From contig JAAYPH010000093.1 of NCBI GenBank assembly GCA_012519955.1, positions 1 through 57,715 of the forward strand: 57,715 nt of DNA, read 5' to 3'. The notes below the pieces were generated by a model. That model was not told the DNA's origin, made no database searches, and saw nothing but the letters and a program-made list of their open reading frames with translations. Source of the DNA: Candidatus Epulonipiscium sp. (GTDB taxonomy: Bacteria; Bacillota; Clostridia; Lachnospirales; Defluviitaleaceae). A program made the position numbers and the translations under genes. Below, piece after piece: positions 24,108-31,510 of the stretch (positions within the stretch are counted from its first letter, which is position 1; the number at the start of each line of letters is the position of its first letter).

Positions 24108-25085
24108 CTAGCATAATCTGAAGAAACCTTTGGCATCGATTAATTTAGAACCGGTCAGCATTCTGGTTAAAATAGTGCTTGACATTCCTCTTCGATTTTT
24201 CTCCAGGAAATCTATTATATTGTTATGGCTTCCCACGGTTACAATCAATGATGCTCCCATAAAATAGGTCATTAATATGGCAGCATCTTCACTCGTTCCA
24301 AAGCAAAAATACTTTTCATACTCAAGATTCAGCTTTTTCAAACGTTCTTCTCCGGGGCATGTCCCGTTACAATATCCATGAACAACAATATTTTTAGCAT
24401 TTTTAAGGGTATCATCCGATACACTGTCCATATCTCCAAAAACAATATCCGGCGTATAATTGATCTCGGCGAAACCATCTGCTCCTCCGTCCACTCCGAC
24501 TAAAATCGGATGATTCTGACTGATAAAATGCTTAAGTCTAACTAAGTCCTCCATGTAGTGATGTCCTCTAATGACAATAACTACAGGTTTGTTTCGTATA
24601 TTTACATTAAGTCTGGGATTTTCTCTAGGCAAAAATAACTGTTCTTTTTCCTTTTTCATATATTCCAATGTATTATCAATAAAAGAACGCATTTCACTCT
24701 GAATATTTTTTTGGGATAATTGTTGATATGTATCACATTGAGTTTTTGTAAGAGGCTTCAATCGTATCTTTAATTCGTTTTTAATCAGTAAATTTTCTTT
24801 AATGACGATTTCATCATTTTCCTTTATATATTTAAACACATTATGATCAATATTTTCGTAGATAGGAATTTTAGCATCAAGAAGAATATGAGGACCTCTA
24901 TTGGGATATTTTCCTGATATGAAATTGGATGTATTAATTACTGCTTTTACTTTTTTTGAAGCCAAACTGTATGCACAGGCATAATCTAAATCTTCATGAT
25001 CAATAATGGCAATATCATTAGGAGTGATTCTTTGAATTAAGTTTTTTGTTTTATAGTCTACTTTTGCAACACCTACAATGCTCAT
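24108..25085 (-). CDS. steA: SteA-like protein (putative cytokinetic ring protein)
   Basis: The product resembles SteA, described in corynebacteria as acting with SteB in septal peptidoglycan work. Of 325 residues, the N-terminal half includes AIIDHEDLDYACAYSLASKKVKAVINT and the C-terminal half is a thiamine pyrophosphokinase-like fold with VGVDGGADGFAEI and VFGDMDSVSDD. A last hydrophobic segment is visible. ATG at plus 25083-25085 follows GGGTG; GTG four codons earlier is an alternative. No SteB-like gene adjoins it. A sporulation-type promoter and a hairpin over its ribosome site suggest special control. Confidence 0.8.
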   Translation of the reverse strand: MSIVGVAKVDYKTKNLIQRITPNDIAIIDHEDLDYACAYSLASKKVKAVINTSNFISGKYPNRGPHILLDAKIPIYENIDHNVFKYIKENDEIVIKENLLIKNELKIRLKPLTKTQCDTYQQLSQKNIQSEMRSFIDNTLEYMKKEKEQLFLPRENPRLNVNIRNKPVVIVIRGHHYMEDLVRLKHFISQNHPILVGVDGGADGFAEINYTPDIVFGDMDSVSDDTLKNAKNIVVHGYCNGTCPGEERLKKLNLEYEKYFCFGTSEDAAILMTYFMGASLIVTVGSHNNIIDFLEKNRRGMSSTILTRMLTGSKLIDAKGFFRLC

Positions 25086-25089
25086 GTAT

Positions 25090-25129
25090 TCACCCACTTT
25101 TTTTCTCTATCTTTATTTAGTATGGGTGA
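25090..25129 (-). promoter_or_regulatory. Hairpin able to mask the steA ribosome binding site
   Basis: TCACCCA (25090-25096) is the exact complement of TGGGTGA (25123-25129), with a 26-base A-rich loop. On the mRNA the 3' arm includes the GGGTG that serves steA. Only 7 pairs, so its effect is uncertain. The upstream arm overlaps the predicted -10, so it is transcribed only if transcription starts further upstream. Confidence 0.3.
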
Positions 25130-25147
25130 TTTTAAAATAAATATAAC
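25118..25147 (-). promoter_or_regulatory. Possible sporulation sigma factor promoter of steA operon
   Basis: On minus, CATACTA (plus 25118-25124) equals the Bacillus sigma-G -10 consensus. GTTATA lies 17 bases upstream (plus 25142-25147) near the -35. TATATT at a 15-base spacing also half fits sigma-E. It abuts the spo0A terminator. Confidence 0.42.
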
Positions 25148-25154
25148 CAAAATA

Positions 25155-25207
25155 AAAAAAGCTTTGCTGCTTTTAAACCTGATATTTAAAAGCAGGAAAG
25201 CCTTTTT
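25155..25207 (-). terminator. Terminator of spo0A
   Basis: A long stem (25155-25177 with 25185-25207) with two mismatches and a seven-base loop begins five bases after the spo0A stop and, read on minus, runs into seven T. It is nearly symmetric. Confidence 0.88.
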
Positions 25208-25212
25208 ATGTA

Positions 25213-26013
25213 TTATCCTACTTGCAATTCTAATCGCAAACGATCAGCAATTAGTGCTATAAATTCACTGTTAGTAGGTTTACCTTTCCCGTTATTTACA
25301 GTATATCCGAAAAGTTTATCAATTGTATCCATTTTCCCTCTGCTCCAAGCTACTTCAATAGCATGACGAATAGCTCTTTCTACTCTGCTGGGAGTAGTAT
25401 TATAGTTCTTAGCGATTGAGGGATATAATTGCTTGGTTATAGAATTTAAAATATCCATATCATTAATTGCCATTATGATTGCGTCTCTAAGATACTGATA
25501 TCCTTTAATATGAGCGGGAATTCCAATTTCATGAATAACATTGGTTACTTCTGTTTCCAGGCTATGAGCGGAAGGAGCAAAGGAGCCTTTATTGGAGTTT
25601 ACACTTATGGACTTATTTTTTATAATTTCATGATGTCCCTTTAACTGGCGTATACGGGTAATAAGCGTTTCCATATCAAAAGGTTTTATTATATAGTATT
25701 CAGCACCTAAATTTAATGCCTTTTCAGTAATTTTATCCTGACCAACTGCCGAAAGCATGATATACAAAGGTCTTTTCGCCATAGAAATAGAGTTAAGTTT
25801 CTCCAATACGCCTATTCCGTCCAAATGGGGCATAATTACATCTAAAATGGCAACATCTGGCTTCTTGTCTAAAATAATATCACAAGCTTCTAAACCATTC
25901 GCGGCAGTTCCAATAACCTCCATGTCGTTTTGCTTATTCAAGTATTCTTCTAAAATATCACAAAAGTCTTTATTATCATCTGCCAATACAATTTGTATCT
26001 TATTATTTTTCAA
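25213..26013 (-). CDS. spo0A: Sporulation master regulator Spo0A
   Basis: The response regulator that commits cells to sporulation once phosphorylated. Of 266 residues, the receiver domain (1-125) has acidic D12 and D13, phospho-acceptor D58, S88 and K110. A variable linker with NKGSFAPS leads to the Spo0A DNA-binding domain (about 150-266) with [13 protein letters not shown] and [21 protein letters not shown]. The start is TTG at plus 26011-26013 behind GGGGGG. It has its own promoter and terminator. The spoIVB-spo0A order is universal in spore formers. No adjacent phosphorelay kinase is present. Confidence 0.98.
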   Translation of the reverse strand: MKNNKIQIVLADDNKDFCDILEEYLNKQNDMEVIGTAANGLEACDIILDKKPDVAILDVIMPHLDGIGVLEKLNSISMAKRPLYIMLSAVGQDKITEKALNLGAEYYIIKPFDMETLITRIRQLKGHHEIIKNKSISVNSNKGSFAPSAHSLETEVTNVIHEIGIPAHIKGYQYLRDAIIMAINDMDILNSITKQLYPSIAKNYNTTPSRVERAIRHAIEVAWSRGKMDTIDKLFGYTVNNGKGKPTNSEFIALIADRLRLELQVG

Positions 26014-26051
26014 ACAAATCCCCCCTATTTTATTATAAAGACTTTAGCCTC

Positions 26052-26060
26052 CTAGATCAT
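26052..26060 (-). promoter_or_regulatory. Two-codon leader ORF in the spo0A 5' region
   Basis: In the predicted spo0A leader, GAGGAGGGCT (plus 26061-26070) is followed at once by ATG-ATC-TAG. A second purine-rich AGGAGG overlaps its stop. It could capture ribosomes upstream of the TTG start; this is only an inference from the sequence. Confidence 0.25.
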
Positions 26061-26093
26061 AGCCCTCCTCTATAAAATATACAGTTCATTCCT

Positions 26094-26122
26094 ATTATAA
26101 TGAATTGACAGAATAAAATCAA
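26094..26122 (-). promoter_or_regulatory. Sigma-A-type promoter of spo0A
   Basis: On minus, TTGATT (plus 26117-26122), a 17-base spacer and TATAAT (plus 26094-26099) stand about 80 bases before the TTG start. I see no convincing sigma-H promoter. A TGTCAA in the spacer is one base from part of an 0A box. Confidence 0.65.
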
Positions 26123-26177
26123 GATTGATTATTCACAAAAATATGCTCGTAAATAAAATAGAGTATATTATTCAATA

Positions 26178-27482
26178 TTATTCCATAAGCTCCTCTTTTT
26201 TGAGCATGCTTTCAATAAAAATCCCGTAACCTTTTGTAGGATCTTGTACAAAAACATGGGTAACCGCACCTATTAATTTACCATCCTGTAAAATGGGACT
26301 GCCACTCATTCCTTGCACAATACCATTGGTTTTTTCAAGCAATCTGGGATCTGTTATTTTTACTATCATACCTTTTGAAGCGTCTTGGTTGAACTTTGCG
26401 ATTTTTTGAATATATACATCAAATTCTTCAATTTTATTCCCAGAAATATTGGAGCGAATGACTGCATTTCCTTCATGAATTTCATGCTGCAGGCCAATAG
26501 GCATCGTGTCTGTAGGAAGGAAATCGCTTTTATCCGTTTCAATCTTGCCAAAAATACCTTGAGTCGTGTTAATCTCAACGCTACCGATTCTGGATTCTTC
26601 TGTATCATAAATCGCTCCCGTAAGTTCTCCCGGAATACCTTTTTGACCTTTCTTTATGGAAGTGATTTCTGCTTTCATAATTTTACCGTCCTTAATTGGC
26701 ATCAGTTTTTTCGTATCAATATCTGTTATTCCATGACCTAAGGCTCCGAAAGCTTTAGTATGTGGATTATAATAAGTGACTGTTCCAATCCCCTGGGTTT
26801 GATCTCTCACCCATGCTCCTATTTTAAACCGTTTATCTTCTTTGCTTTTGACGGGCTGAATACTTGTTTCAATTATTTCATCTTCTCTTTTTACCTTCAT
26901 TTTTAGTTTTTTTTCATTACTATTTTCTATATAATCAATGAGCTGTTCCTTATTTTCTAATGGTTTTCCGTTCACCTCTAAAATCAAATCTCCACTTTCC
27001 AATATTCCTTTACTGGGTTCATATACCTTTCCATCTACTCCGTTTACATTACCAGTTCCCAAAACCATAATGCCATCCGTAGCGACATTTACCCCAACAG
27101 TAATACCGCAGGGAACAACTTCCATGGGAGAAATGACATCAACTTTAACGGTTTTTAGAGGAAGAACGCCTAAAAGCTTAAGTTTTACATCTAGGGTGCC
27201 TTTTTCATCGGATTGAATAGAAAAGGGCTTCTGTAAGCTAATATCGATATCCTTTTCATCGATAGGCTTATTATTTACTTTAAGGACGCCCTGTTTTTCC
27301 GATACAATATTAGCATGAAGGGGAACATTGAATTGAAATTCATGTTCTCTTCCAGCAACTAATTTAATTTCTTCAGGAATATACAAAAATGATGCAGCAA
27401 AAGGACTTATAAAAGTAATAAAAAATATAAATAATAGAGCAATTCTTAATGATTTACGATGTGTTTTTTTCCTATCATTCAA
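26178..27482 (-). CDS. spoIVB: SpoIVB serine peptidase (sigma-K checkpoint)
   Basis: A forespore-secreted S55 serine protease that in Bacillus triggers sigma-K processing. Among 434 residues, one N-terminal membrane anchor (about 13-34) is followed by a PDZ domain (about 125-205, with GILESGDLILEVNGKPL). The peptidase domain has GHGITD (H250, D254) and GMSGSP (S393/S395 region), matching the family catalytic motifs. The only plausible start is TTG at plus 27480-27482, seven bases behind GGGGTG, because no ATG occurs before residue 120. It sits between recN and spo0A as in all spore formers. Confidence 0.96.
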   Translation of the reverse strand: MNDRKKTHRKSLRIALLFIFFITFISPFAASFLYIPEEIKLVAGREHEFQFNVPLHANIVSEKQGVLKVNNKPIDEKDIDISLQKPFSIQSDEKGTLDVKLKLLGVLPLKTVKVDVISPMEVVPCGITVGVNVATDGIMVLGTGNVNGVDGKVYEPSKGILESGDLILEVNGKPLENKEQLIDYIENSNEKKLKMKVKREDEIIETSIQPVKSKEDKRFKIGAWVRDQTQGIGTVTYYNPHTKAFGALGHGITDIDTKKLMPIKDGKIMKAEITSIKKGQKGIPGELTGAIYDTEESRIGSVEINTTQGIFGKIETDKSDFLPTDTMPIGLQHEIHEGNAVIRSNISGNKIEEFDVYIQKIAKFNQDASKGMIVKITDPRLLEKTNGIVQGMSGSPILQDGKLIGAVTHVFVQDPTKGYGIFIESMLKKEELME

Positions 27483-27547
27483 AGTTTCACACCCCGCCAG
27501 TATAAATTAAAAAGATTAATTTATTTTTTTATAATAGTTTATAAACA

Positions 27548-27577
27548 TAAATTAACCTTTTTAAATTGTTCTTATAC
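27548..27577 (-). promoter_or_regulatory. Possible sigma-F/G promoter of spoIVB
   Basis: On minus, GTATA (plus 27573-27577), a 15-base spacer and GGTTAATTTA (plus 27548-27557) approximate the sigma-F layout. This would agree with forespore expression known in Bacillus, but the -10 is imperfect. Confidence 0.33.
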
Positions 27578-27609
27578 CAGCCAAAAACTATTAAAAAAAC
27601 CAATTACAT

Positions 27610-27630
27610 AAAAAAAGCGGCTTATGCCGC
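27610..27630 (-). terminator. Terminator of recN
   Basis: GCGGC (27617-27621) pairs with GCCGC (27626-27630) around TTAT. On minus seven T follow immediately. It lies 11 bases after the recN stop, separating recN from spoIVB. Confidence 0.8.
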
Positions 27631-27641
27631 ATTAAAAATTT

Positions 27642-29342
27642 TTATACAAAATTTACTTTAAGTTCATTAGCCATTCTTTTCATTTCTTCAGCATTTTTCA
27701 AAGTAATATCCGTAATAGATGCACCACTGGTTAATCTGGCGAGTTCTGTGATCATTTGATGATGATCCAGAACTTGAACGGAAGATAGGGTCTTTTGTTT
27801 TTCTACCTTCTTTTCAATTCTATAATGCTGATCGGCCATAGCAGCTATCTGAGGCAAGTGCGTAATACAAATAACTTGATGTTTTCTTGAAATATATCCT
27901 AGTTTCTCCGCAACCTTTTGTGCTGCTCTTCCACTGATTCCCGTGTCTATTTCATCAAAAATCAAGGTATCAATTTCATCAATATCTGCCAAAACACTTT
28001 TTAGAGCAAGCATGATTCGAGACATTTCTCCGCCGGATGCAATTTTTGAAAGGGGTTTTAAACCTTCTCCGGGATTAGTAGAAATTAAGAATTCAACTTG
28101 ATCCCAACCGTTTTCGTTAAAATGCTCTTTTTGTGAAAAATGAATAGAAAACTTTGCTTCTTTCATTTCCAGCTCATGGAGCACTTTCTCTATGTTGTCT
28201 TCAATGACTTTAGCTTTATCTTTTCTTATATCGGAGATCTCTTTGCAAAGTTCTATTATTTTCTTCTCTAATTCCAAATGCTCTTTTTTAAGTTGTTTTC
28301 GTTTTTCATCACTGTTTATTATAAAGTTTAATTCGTCTTCTATTTTTTCCTTATATTCAAGAATTTCATCAATAGTATTTCCATACTTTCTTTTTAAATT
28401 ATAAATCAAATCTAGGCGATTTTCTACATTTTGAAGTTCTTCGGGGTCATGTTCAATATTTTTGCTGTAATTTCTTATATCTCTTGATAAATCCTCTAAT
28501 TGAACGAGAATATTTTCTGCGTTTTCATATACAGGTAATAGTTCAGAATCTATATTGGACAAGTCTCTTAGGATTTTTAACGCCTCTCCTAATTGATCAC
28601 AGGCAGAAGAGCCCTTAAATGAATTATCATACAAGAAAGCATAAATGCTCTCTATACCATTGCTGAGTTTTTCGGAATTAGATAAGATTTTTAGCTGGGA
28701 TTGCAACAGCTCATCTTCATTTTTCTTTAATTTAGCTTCTGAAATTTCATCAATTTGAAATTGTAAGAGATCGATCTTTCTATCTTTTTCTTTTTCATCT
28801 ACTAGGAGATTTTCCATTTGTTTTTCAATATTTTTGTAGTCTTTATAATATTGAGCAATGAGATTTTTATAATCTTTTAGGTCATCTTTACAAAACTCAT
28901 CCAATAGTTCAATATGTTTCCCAACATCCAATAAAGATTGATGTTGATGCTGTCCATGAACATCAATGAGCATATTAGAAACTTGCCTGAGCATCCCCAA
29001 GGTGATCGTTTGCCCATTAATACGACATATACTTCTTCCCGTTTGATTTATGGATCTTGATATTAGAAGATATCTGTCTTCTTCAAGATGAATCCCCATA
29101 TCCTTAAGAACATCCACTGCTTCATCATTTCTTAAGTAGAAGAGAAGCTCTACCAGGGCATTATTTTCTCCAGACCTGATCATTTCTTTAGAAGTTCTTT
29201 CTCCTAAGGCAAAATTAATGGAATCTATTAAAATAGACTTACCTGCGCCAGTTTCACCAGTTAAAATATTTAAACATTCATCAAAATCTAACGTTATTTC
29301 ATCGATTAATGCTATGTTTTTAATATAAATGTGAATGAGCAT
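27642..29342 (-). CDS. recN: DNA repair protein RecN
   Basis: An SMC-like ATPase that gathers at double-strand breaks. In 566 residues Walker A GETGAGKS (29-36) and the C-terminal signature ASGGEMSRIMLALK and DEIDTGISG enclose a long coiled-coil region (about 150-390). Length is typical. The ATG follows AAGGAGG. It lies 11 bases after argR in the nadK-argR-recN succession common in Firmicutes. Confidence 0.97.
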   Translation of the reverse strand: MLIHIYIKNIALIDEITLDFDECLNILTGETGAGKSILIDSINFALGERTSKEMIRSGENNALVELLFYLRNDEAVDVLKDMGIHLEEDRYLLISRSINQTGRSICRINGQTITLGMLRQVSNMLIDVHGQHQHQSLLDVGKHIELLDEFCKDDLKDYKNLIAQYYKDYKNIEKQMENLLVDEKEKDRKIDLLQFQIDEISEAKLKKNEDELLQSQLKILSNSEKLSNGIESIYAFLYDNSFKGSSACDQLGEALKILRDLSNIDSELLPVYENAENILVQLEDLSRDIRNYSKNIEHDPEELQNVENRLDLIYNLKRKYGNTIDEILEYKEKIEDELNFIINSDEKRKQLKKEHLELEKKIIELCKEISDIRKDKAKVIEDNIEKVLHELEMKEAKFSIHFSQKEHFNENGWDQVEFLISTNPGEGLKPLSKIASGGEMSRIMLALKSVLADIDEIDTLIFDEIDTGISGRAAQKVAEKLGYISRKHQVICITHLPQIAAMADQHYRIEKKVEKQKTLSSVQVLDHHQMITELARLTSGASITDITLKNAEEMKRMANELKVNFV

Positions 29343-29353
29343 GAAATTCCTCC

Positions 29354-29809
29354 TTAGTTCGAATTGAGGATACGATTCAGCTTCTCCATGAGTTTAATTG
29401 TTTCATCTTCACTTCTTACTGCACAAAAAAGGGTATCATCTCCGGCAATGGTTCCGACAATCTCTTGATAGTGAAAAGCATCCATCGCTGCAGCTACTGC
29501 CATTGCCATTCCAGTAAGGGTTCTGATGACAAGAATGTTTTGTGCTCTGTCCATGCTTACAAATCCATCTCGAAAAACACGAATGAATTTATCCGATATC
29601 TGCTGTTCATTTTGAGTAATTACTGCATACTTTTGTGTTCCATGGGCTGTAGGCACTTTAGTTAATTTAAGTTCACGTATATCTCTTGAAATGGTTGCTT
29701 GAGTAACTTCATAACCTGCTTCTTTTAATTTTTCAGCTAATTCTTCTTGCGTTTCAATGGAGTTGCTATGAATCAGTTCAAGAATCTTTGACTGACGTTT
29801 CACCTTCAT
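29354..29809 (-). CDS. argR: Arginine repressor ArgR
   Basis: A transcription factor that represses arginine synthesis and activates catabolism when arginine is bound. The 151 residues show a winged-helix N-terminal domain (KILELIHSNSIETQEELAEKLKEAG, ATISRDIRELKL) and the C-terminal arginine-binding oligomer domain with GTIAGDDTLFCAVRSED. Its first 32 bases overlap the 3' end of nadK in another frame. The N-terminus matches the family start, so the overlap looks real. No arginine genes lie nearby, as usual at this site. Confidence 0.95.
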   Translation of the reverse strand: MKVKRQSKILELIHSNSIETQEELAEKLKEAGYEVTQATISRDIRELKLTKVPTAHGTQKYAVITQNEQQISDKFIRVFRDGFVSMDRAQNILVIRTLTGMAMAVAAAMDAFHYQEIVGTIAGDDTLFCAVRSEDETIKLMEKLNRILNSN

Positions 29810-30680
29810 ATCCTATTTCACTCCTTATCCCAACAATTTTTTTCCGCAATATATCGAAAAAGCTATAATTGGATGTTTTGATCAGGCTTGTTTTATAGTG
29901 AGATTTTTTTATGGTTACAACATCGTTATTACTTAAATGATATCCCATTTGCCCATCTATGGTTAAAATAACATCACAGCCAAAGTTTTCACCAATTTGA
30001 ACCTTTATGACGTCTCCATCAGATACAACAATGGATCTGGCATATAAACTATGAGGACAAATCGGAGTAATGACCATCATATTTGTATTCGGATCAAGTA
30101 TTGGACCTCCGGCAGATAAATTATAGCCGGTGGAGCCTGTAGGAGTGGATATAATAATTCCATCCGCAGGATAGTCGTCTACAAAATTATCATTAATAAA
30201 TATTTTTAAATCAATGATCCTGGAAAGAGAGCCTCTTGTGATACCAATATCATTTAAGCAAATTAATTTTTTCTCACCATCTTTTTGACGGTCATAGACG
30301 CTGGCTTCCAACATCATTCTCTGTTCAACAGCATATTCTCCGTCCAAAACCTTTTGAAGTGCTTCTAAAGAGGACTTTTTTTCTACTTCTGCGAGAAAGC
30401 CTAAAGTCCCTAAATTAATCCCAAGAATCGGTGTGTCATAAATCGCCGCATTCCTCGAAGCACTTAAAAAGGTCCCGTCTCCCCCTAAAACGATGATAAA
30501 ATCTGAATCTCTATAGATTTCATCTTCATTCTTTTGTAAATCCGAACGATTAAGGATTTTTGCAGGAGTTTCCAATAGATTGACCGCACAATTCTTCTTT
30601 GTGAGCCAATCAAGAATCATAGCAGTATTGGTTAAACCAATATCTTTCTTAATATTCGGAAGTAAGCCTATCTTTTTCAT
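29778..30680 (-). CDS. nadK: NAD kinase
   Basis: It phosphorylates NAD to NADP. In 300 residues the diacylglycerol-kinase-like fold shows GGDGT (66-70), NLGTLGFLAE, the catalytic-site ADGIIISTPTGSTGYNLSAGGP, and NDIGITRG. The C-terminus ends in a tail of some 15 residues beyond the usual FFDILRKK and extends 32 bases into argR, suggesting coupling. It follows tlyA by 13 bases. Confidence 0.96.
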   Translation of the reverse strand: MKKIGLLPNIKKDIGLTNTAMILDWLTKKNCAVNLLETPAKILNRSDLQKNEDEIYRDSDFIIVLGGDGTFLSASRNAAIYDTPILGINLGTLGFLAEVEKKSSLEALQKVLDGEYAVEQRMMLEASVYDRQKDGEKKLICLNDIGITRGSLSRIIDLKIFINDNFVDDYPADGIIISTPTGSTGYNLSAGGPILDPNTNMMVITPICPHSLYARSIVVSDGDVIKVQIGENFGCDVILTIDGQMGYHLSNNDVVTIKKSHYKTSLIKTSNYSFFDILRKKIVGIRSEIGYEGETSVKDS

Positions 30681-30693
30681 CTTATCACCACAT

Positions 30694-31503
30694 TTAGTTT
30701 AATTCGTTATGTGCTTCTTCTACCGTCTTTTGTATTAATAATTCTATGTTCAAGTTGTTATCTTCTATAGACTGTTTGCTAAAATACGCCAAGTATTCAA
30801 TATTTCCCTCAGGTCCTTTAATAGGAGAATATGAAAGTCCTCGCAAATATAGATTTTCTTCAATTCCATAATGAATGACATTTAAGATCACTTCTTCATG
30901 AACCTTAGGGTCTCTTACTACCCCTTTTTTTCCTACTTTTTCTCTTCCTGCTTCAAATTGGGGTTTAATTAAGCATACAATTTCACCACAATCCGTTAAT
31001 AAATTTTTAACAGGAACTAAAACCTTTGTAAGGGATATAAAAGAAACATCTATCGAAGCAAAATCCCCTAATTCCGCCAAATCGTCTTTTGTTACATATC
31101 TTATATTGGTTTTTTCCATACAGACTACTCTTTCGTCCTGCCGCAGTTTCCATGCAAATTGACCGTAACCTACATCAATGGCATATACCTTCTTAGCACC
31201 ATTTTGAAGCATACAATCCGTAAAGCCTCCAGTAGATGCGCCAACATCCAGAGCAATCTTATTTTCTAAATCAATCGAAAATGCCTCCATTGCCTTTTCT
31301 AATTTATAACCGCCGCGGCTGACATATTTCATAACTTCTTTCACTTCTATATTGGCATTTTCATCAACTTGTACTCCCGCCTTTACTTCTTTTATACCAT
31401 TTACTATAATTTGACCTGCCATAATACTGGCTTTTGCCTTTTCTCTCGATTCAAAAAAACCTCGTTTTACCAATAGGATATCCAGGCGTTCTTTATTTGT
31501 CAT
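30694..31503 (-). CDS. tlyA: TlyA family rRNA (cytidine-2'-O)-methyltransferase
   Basis: A ribose methyltransferase acting on 16S/23S rRNA in characterised members, often mislabelled hemolysin. The 269 residues have an N-terminal S4 RNA-binding domain (ERLDILLVKRGFFESREKAKASIMAG) and a FtsJ-like Rossmann domain with ALDVGASTGGFTDCMLQNGA and DVSFISL. It is the long form with an intact N-terminal domain. It directly follows dxs (7 bases) and precedes nadK. Confidence 0.93.
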   Translation of the reverse strand: MTNKERLDILLVKRGFFESREKAKASIMAGQIIVNGIKEVKAGVQVDENANIEVKEVMKYVSRGGYKLEKAMEAFSIDLENKIALDVGASTGGFTDCMLQNGAKKVYAIDVGYGQFAWKLRQDERVVCMEKTNIRYVTKDDLAELGDFASIDVSFISLTKVLVPVKNLLTDCGEIVCLIKPQFEAGREKVGKKGVVRDPKVHEEVILNVIHYGIEENLYLRGLSYSPIKGPEGNIEYLAYFSKQSIEDNNLNIELLIQKTVEEAHNELN

Positions 31504-31510
31504 GTATTAA

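Noticed and set aside
24108-25085. Calling the steA product a thiamine pyrophosphokinase
   Set aside because: It shares the GDMDS-like motif and fold, but a true thiN lies at 4319-4957 and its N-terminal half matches SteA rather than ThiN.
26366-26608. 80-codon minus frame inside spoIVB
   Set aside because: It is a different frame within the spoIVB peptidase domain, where catalytic motifs prove the main frame.
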